Shown here in pieces: positions 62,018 through 64,000 of a stretch of DNA of 64,000 nt. How positions within the stretch are numbered: position 1 is the stretch's first letter; the number at the start of each line of letters is the position of its first letter. The translations under genes and the position numbers were made by a program. The DNA is from Flavobacterium sp. N2038 (lineage in GTDB: Bacteria > Bacteroidota > Bacteroidia > Flavobacteriales > Flavobacteriaceae): positions 930,001-994,000 of the forward strand of contig NZ_CP110001.1 in NCBI RefSeq assembly GCF_025947185.1, written 5' to 3'. A model generated the notes under the pieces. That model made no database searches. It was not told where the DNA came from and saw only the letters and a program-made list of their open reading frames with translations.

Positions 62018-64000
62018 TGTTGTCTTACTTTCGGTTTCCGGAATAATATATGCATGCGCAGATGGAGATTGGGATTATTTCGGAGCCTATAATTCAAATT
62101 TTACTCCGGAAACTTTTGCAGATAAATCATATTCCCCACTTTTTTTATCCGGAGGCATTTTCTACGGAATTGGATTTGATACGCAACACAATTCACGTTT
62201 TAATGAAAATATAAAATCAGACTGGTCGACTTATTTAAAAGGAAAAGTAGATACTACAACTGTTAATTATTTTTTAATTGGAAAAGAAAGTACAAGGTAT
62301 TATTCTGATGATAAAGATGTTATAAGAAATAAAGAAGAGATTGCAGATCTTCATGTTTATTACAAGACAAAAAAGAATAATGCTTCGTCTTTAAAATGGG
62401 GAAAGAAGATAAATCTGAAAGAAGAAAAAGTAAAAAGCTTTATTGAGTTTTTGTATTTGGCACAGAAGATTGAAACAGTTTCGATTAATAAAGATTATTG
62501 GAGCTATGAGCCGGTAGTGGCGAAGACTTTTAATGATCCAAAAATGATTCAGTCAATTGAGAACGTATACAATATGACTTCAGATTCATTTTTAAAAAAC
62601 AGATATTGGTTTCTGACAATGAAGGCTCGTTTTTATAGTAATAATAAACAAAAAGCGATTGAGTTTTTTAATAAAACAGAGAGTTCAGTGCCGAAAAATG
62701 TTTTGTATTACAGAGCGCTTGCTTATGTTGCAGGAATCAATTATCAGCAGAAAAAATATGCCACTTCAAATTATTTGTATGCGAAGGTTTTTGATAAATG
62801 TCCTGAATTACGAGTTGTGACGGCTTATAGTTTTAAGCCAAAAAACGAAACTGACTGGAATAAAGCACTGACCATGGCTAAAGATAATAAAGAAAAAGCC
62901 GCACTTTGGGCTATTCACGGATATTATAAAGATGAAAAACAAGCCATTGAGAAAATTTATGAATTAGATCCAAAAAGTGAGCATTTAAATTATCTGGCGA
63001 CACGATTGGTTAATGGACTTGAGCAGTCTCTTAATAATTCATTTCAGCAAGATGGTGGAGAAGATCAGCCGAGAAAAAAACTGACCGTAGTAGAAAGCAA
63101 AGCAGAAAATCAAATTAAAGTTGATAAAAAAGCACTAGACCTAATTGCTAAAATTTCGGCTGCAGGAAATACAGACAGGCCATATCTATGGGATTTGTCT
63201 CTAGGTTATTTGCAAACTTTAAAAGAAGATTATGCCAGTGCGGATAAGAATTTTGATAAAGCGGTAAAAACGCTTCCGAAAACAGATTTAGCAGGGATGC
63301 AGCTTCGTTTGTTGCGTTTTGTAAATAACTTAAGTAAAATTGATAAACTTACAGATAAAAACGAAAAAACAATTCTGGCTGATTTGAATTGGTTGTACTA
63401 TGAGCTTCCGAAAAATTATAAAGGAGAGGAATTTCGTTATCAAAATGCTTCTTCATGGAGTAGAAGCTATTTGTCGACTCTTTATAGAGAAAAAGGAAAT
63501 GCGGTAATGGCTGAAATATTTGGAGAATCTAGATATAGTTATTGGAATGATGGAAATTCGTTTTACGATGACGAAAAAAATCTATCGGGTATAAAAACGT
63601 TTTTGTCTAAACAGGATAAAAGTGAAATCGAAAAAATTGGAGCAGGAATTTATAGTTTAAAATTAAAAGATATTAATAATTTCCAGGCAGTTCAGGCAAC
63701 ATTTAAAAATAAAATCCCTGAAGCAATTGTTTTTATGCAACAAACAGATTCTGTTCAGTATTCTAAATTTTTGGGAAATCCTTTTAACGGAAATATAAAA
63801 GATTGTCATGATTGCGATCATGCTGCATATCAGAAGAAAAAATATACACAGCTGGATTTTCTAAATACAATTAAAGCAATGCAGGATAAACTGGCTCAAA
63901 AAGAAGATGTTTATACAAATAGTTTGTTGCTTGGAAATGCTTTTTATAATATCACACATTTTGGAAATGGAAGAACATTTTATGAGATCAGCATTATAGG
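61977..64000 (+). CDS. Exported protein of unknown function, incomplete at right edge
   Basis: An ATG at 61977 opens a frame that stays open to the end of the window (674 codons seen). The signal peptide is MKRIFLNKLFLVSSVVLLSV, ending near IIYAC. The body is helical and TPR-like (for example around IAKISAAGNTDRP… LGYLQTLKEDYASADKNFDKAV) and a cysteine cluster DCHDCDH lies near residue 612-618. The start overlaps the preceding lipoprotein by 41 nt in another frame, so the pair is probably one functional unit. I do not recognise the family. Confidence 0.78.
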   Translation, partial: MKRIFLNKLFLVSSVVLLSVSGIIYACADGDWDYFGAYNSNFTPETFADKSYSPLFLSGGIFYGIGFDTQHNSRFNENIKSDWSTYLKGKVDTTTVNYFLIGKESTRYYSDDKDVIRNKEEIADLHVYYKTKKNNASSLKWGKKINLKEEKVKSFIEFLYLAQKIETVSINKDYWSYEPVVAKTFNDPKMIQSIENVYNMTSDSFLKNRYWFLTMKARFYSNNKQKAIEFFNKTESSVPKNVLYYRALAYVAGINYQQKKYATSNYLYAKVFDKCPELRVVTAYSFKPKNETDWNKALTMAKDNKEKAALWAIHGYYKDEKQAIEKIYELDPKSEHLNYLATRLVNGLEQSLNNSFQQDGGEDQPRKKLTVVESKAENQIKVDKKALDLIAKISAAGNTDRPYLWDLSLGYLQTLKEDYASADKNFDKAVKTLPKTDLAGMQLRLLRFVNNLSKIDKLTDKNEKTILADLNWLYYELPKNYKGEEFRYQNASSWSRSYLSTLYREKGNAVMAEIFGESRYSYWNDGNSFYDDEKNLSGIKTFLSKQDKSEIEKIGAGIYSLKLKDINNFQAVQATFKNKIPEAIVFMQQTDSVQYSKFLGNPFNGNIKDCHDCDHAAYQKKKYTQLDFLNTIKAMQDKLAQKEDVYTNSLLLGNAFYNITHFGNGRTFYEISII

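Overview
The window comes from a low-GC member of the Bacteroidota, almost certainly a Flavobacterium-like species of the Flavobacteriaceae. The evidence is a complete moxR/bat cluster in the flavobacterial arrangement, a PorZ-like type IX secretion protein with a C-terminal sorting domain, an OmpA protein with thrombospondin type-3 repeats, AddAB-like helicase-nucleases, a one-cytochrome succinate dehydrogenase, few Shine-Dalgarno sites, and several promoters of the Bacteroidota type (TTTG, about 19-20 nt, then TAnnTTTG). No rRNA, tRNA, CRISPR array, insertion sequence or prophage was seen.

Layout. Positions 1-7373 (minus strand) hold a moxR - DUF58 - four-helix-bundle gene - BatD-like - batA - batB - batC - batD cluster whose last gene runs off the left edge. 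The four-helix-bundle gene looks like an insertion: a perfect 24-bp inverted repeat flanks it. Positions 7586-20133 carry metabolic and envelope genes: an aldo/keto reductase, an SDR, an AlbA_2 protein, a DUF3298 lipoprotein, a cystathionine gamma-synthase-type enzyme, glutamate dehydrogenase, a PorZ-like protein, recO and a secreted protein of unknown function. Positions 20360-36191 carry ileS, a DksA-like protein without zinc cysteines, two roadblock/LC7-like proteins, lspA, the addA-like and addB-like genes separated by kbl and an ompA-family gene, and a small ABC module. Positions 36564-41716 carry two alpha/beta hydrolases, an AIM24-family protein, ferritin and aminopeptidase P.

Positions 42029-52125 form the accessory part of the window: a DUF5018-like lipoprotein, an XRE regulator, a run of unfamiliar small genes, a membrane LytTR regulator present as a broken partial duplicate plus a frameshifted full copy, its likely target gene with a two-site direct repeat in front of it, small exported proteins, and two tandem paralogous membrane proteins of unknown family. 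This part also holds a repeated interspersed palindrome and four terminators sharing one stem.

Positions 52198-64000 return to core functions: HMG-CoA synthase, sdhCAB, a DeoR regulator, a nitrilase-family omega-amidase, a large Ig-like lipoprotein, and a lipoprotein overlapping a second secreted protein that runs off the right edge.

The best candidates for undescribed biology are: (1) the four-helix-bundle gene between 24-bp inverted repeats inside the bat cluster; (2) the membrane LytTR regulator with a one-base A-tract frameshift, a truncated upstream copy, and a matching 9-12-9 direct repeat before the next membrane gene; (3) the paired membrane/acidic-linker proteins at 49475-52125; (4) operon spacers that are each built from their own short repeated words.
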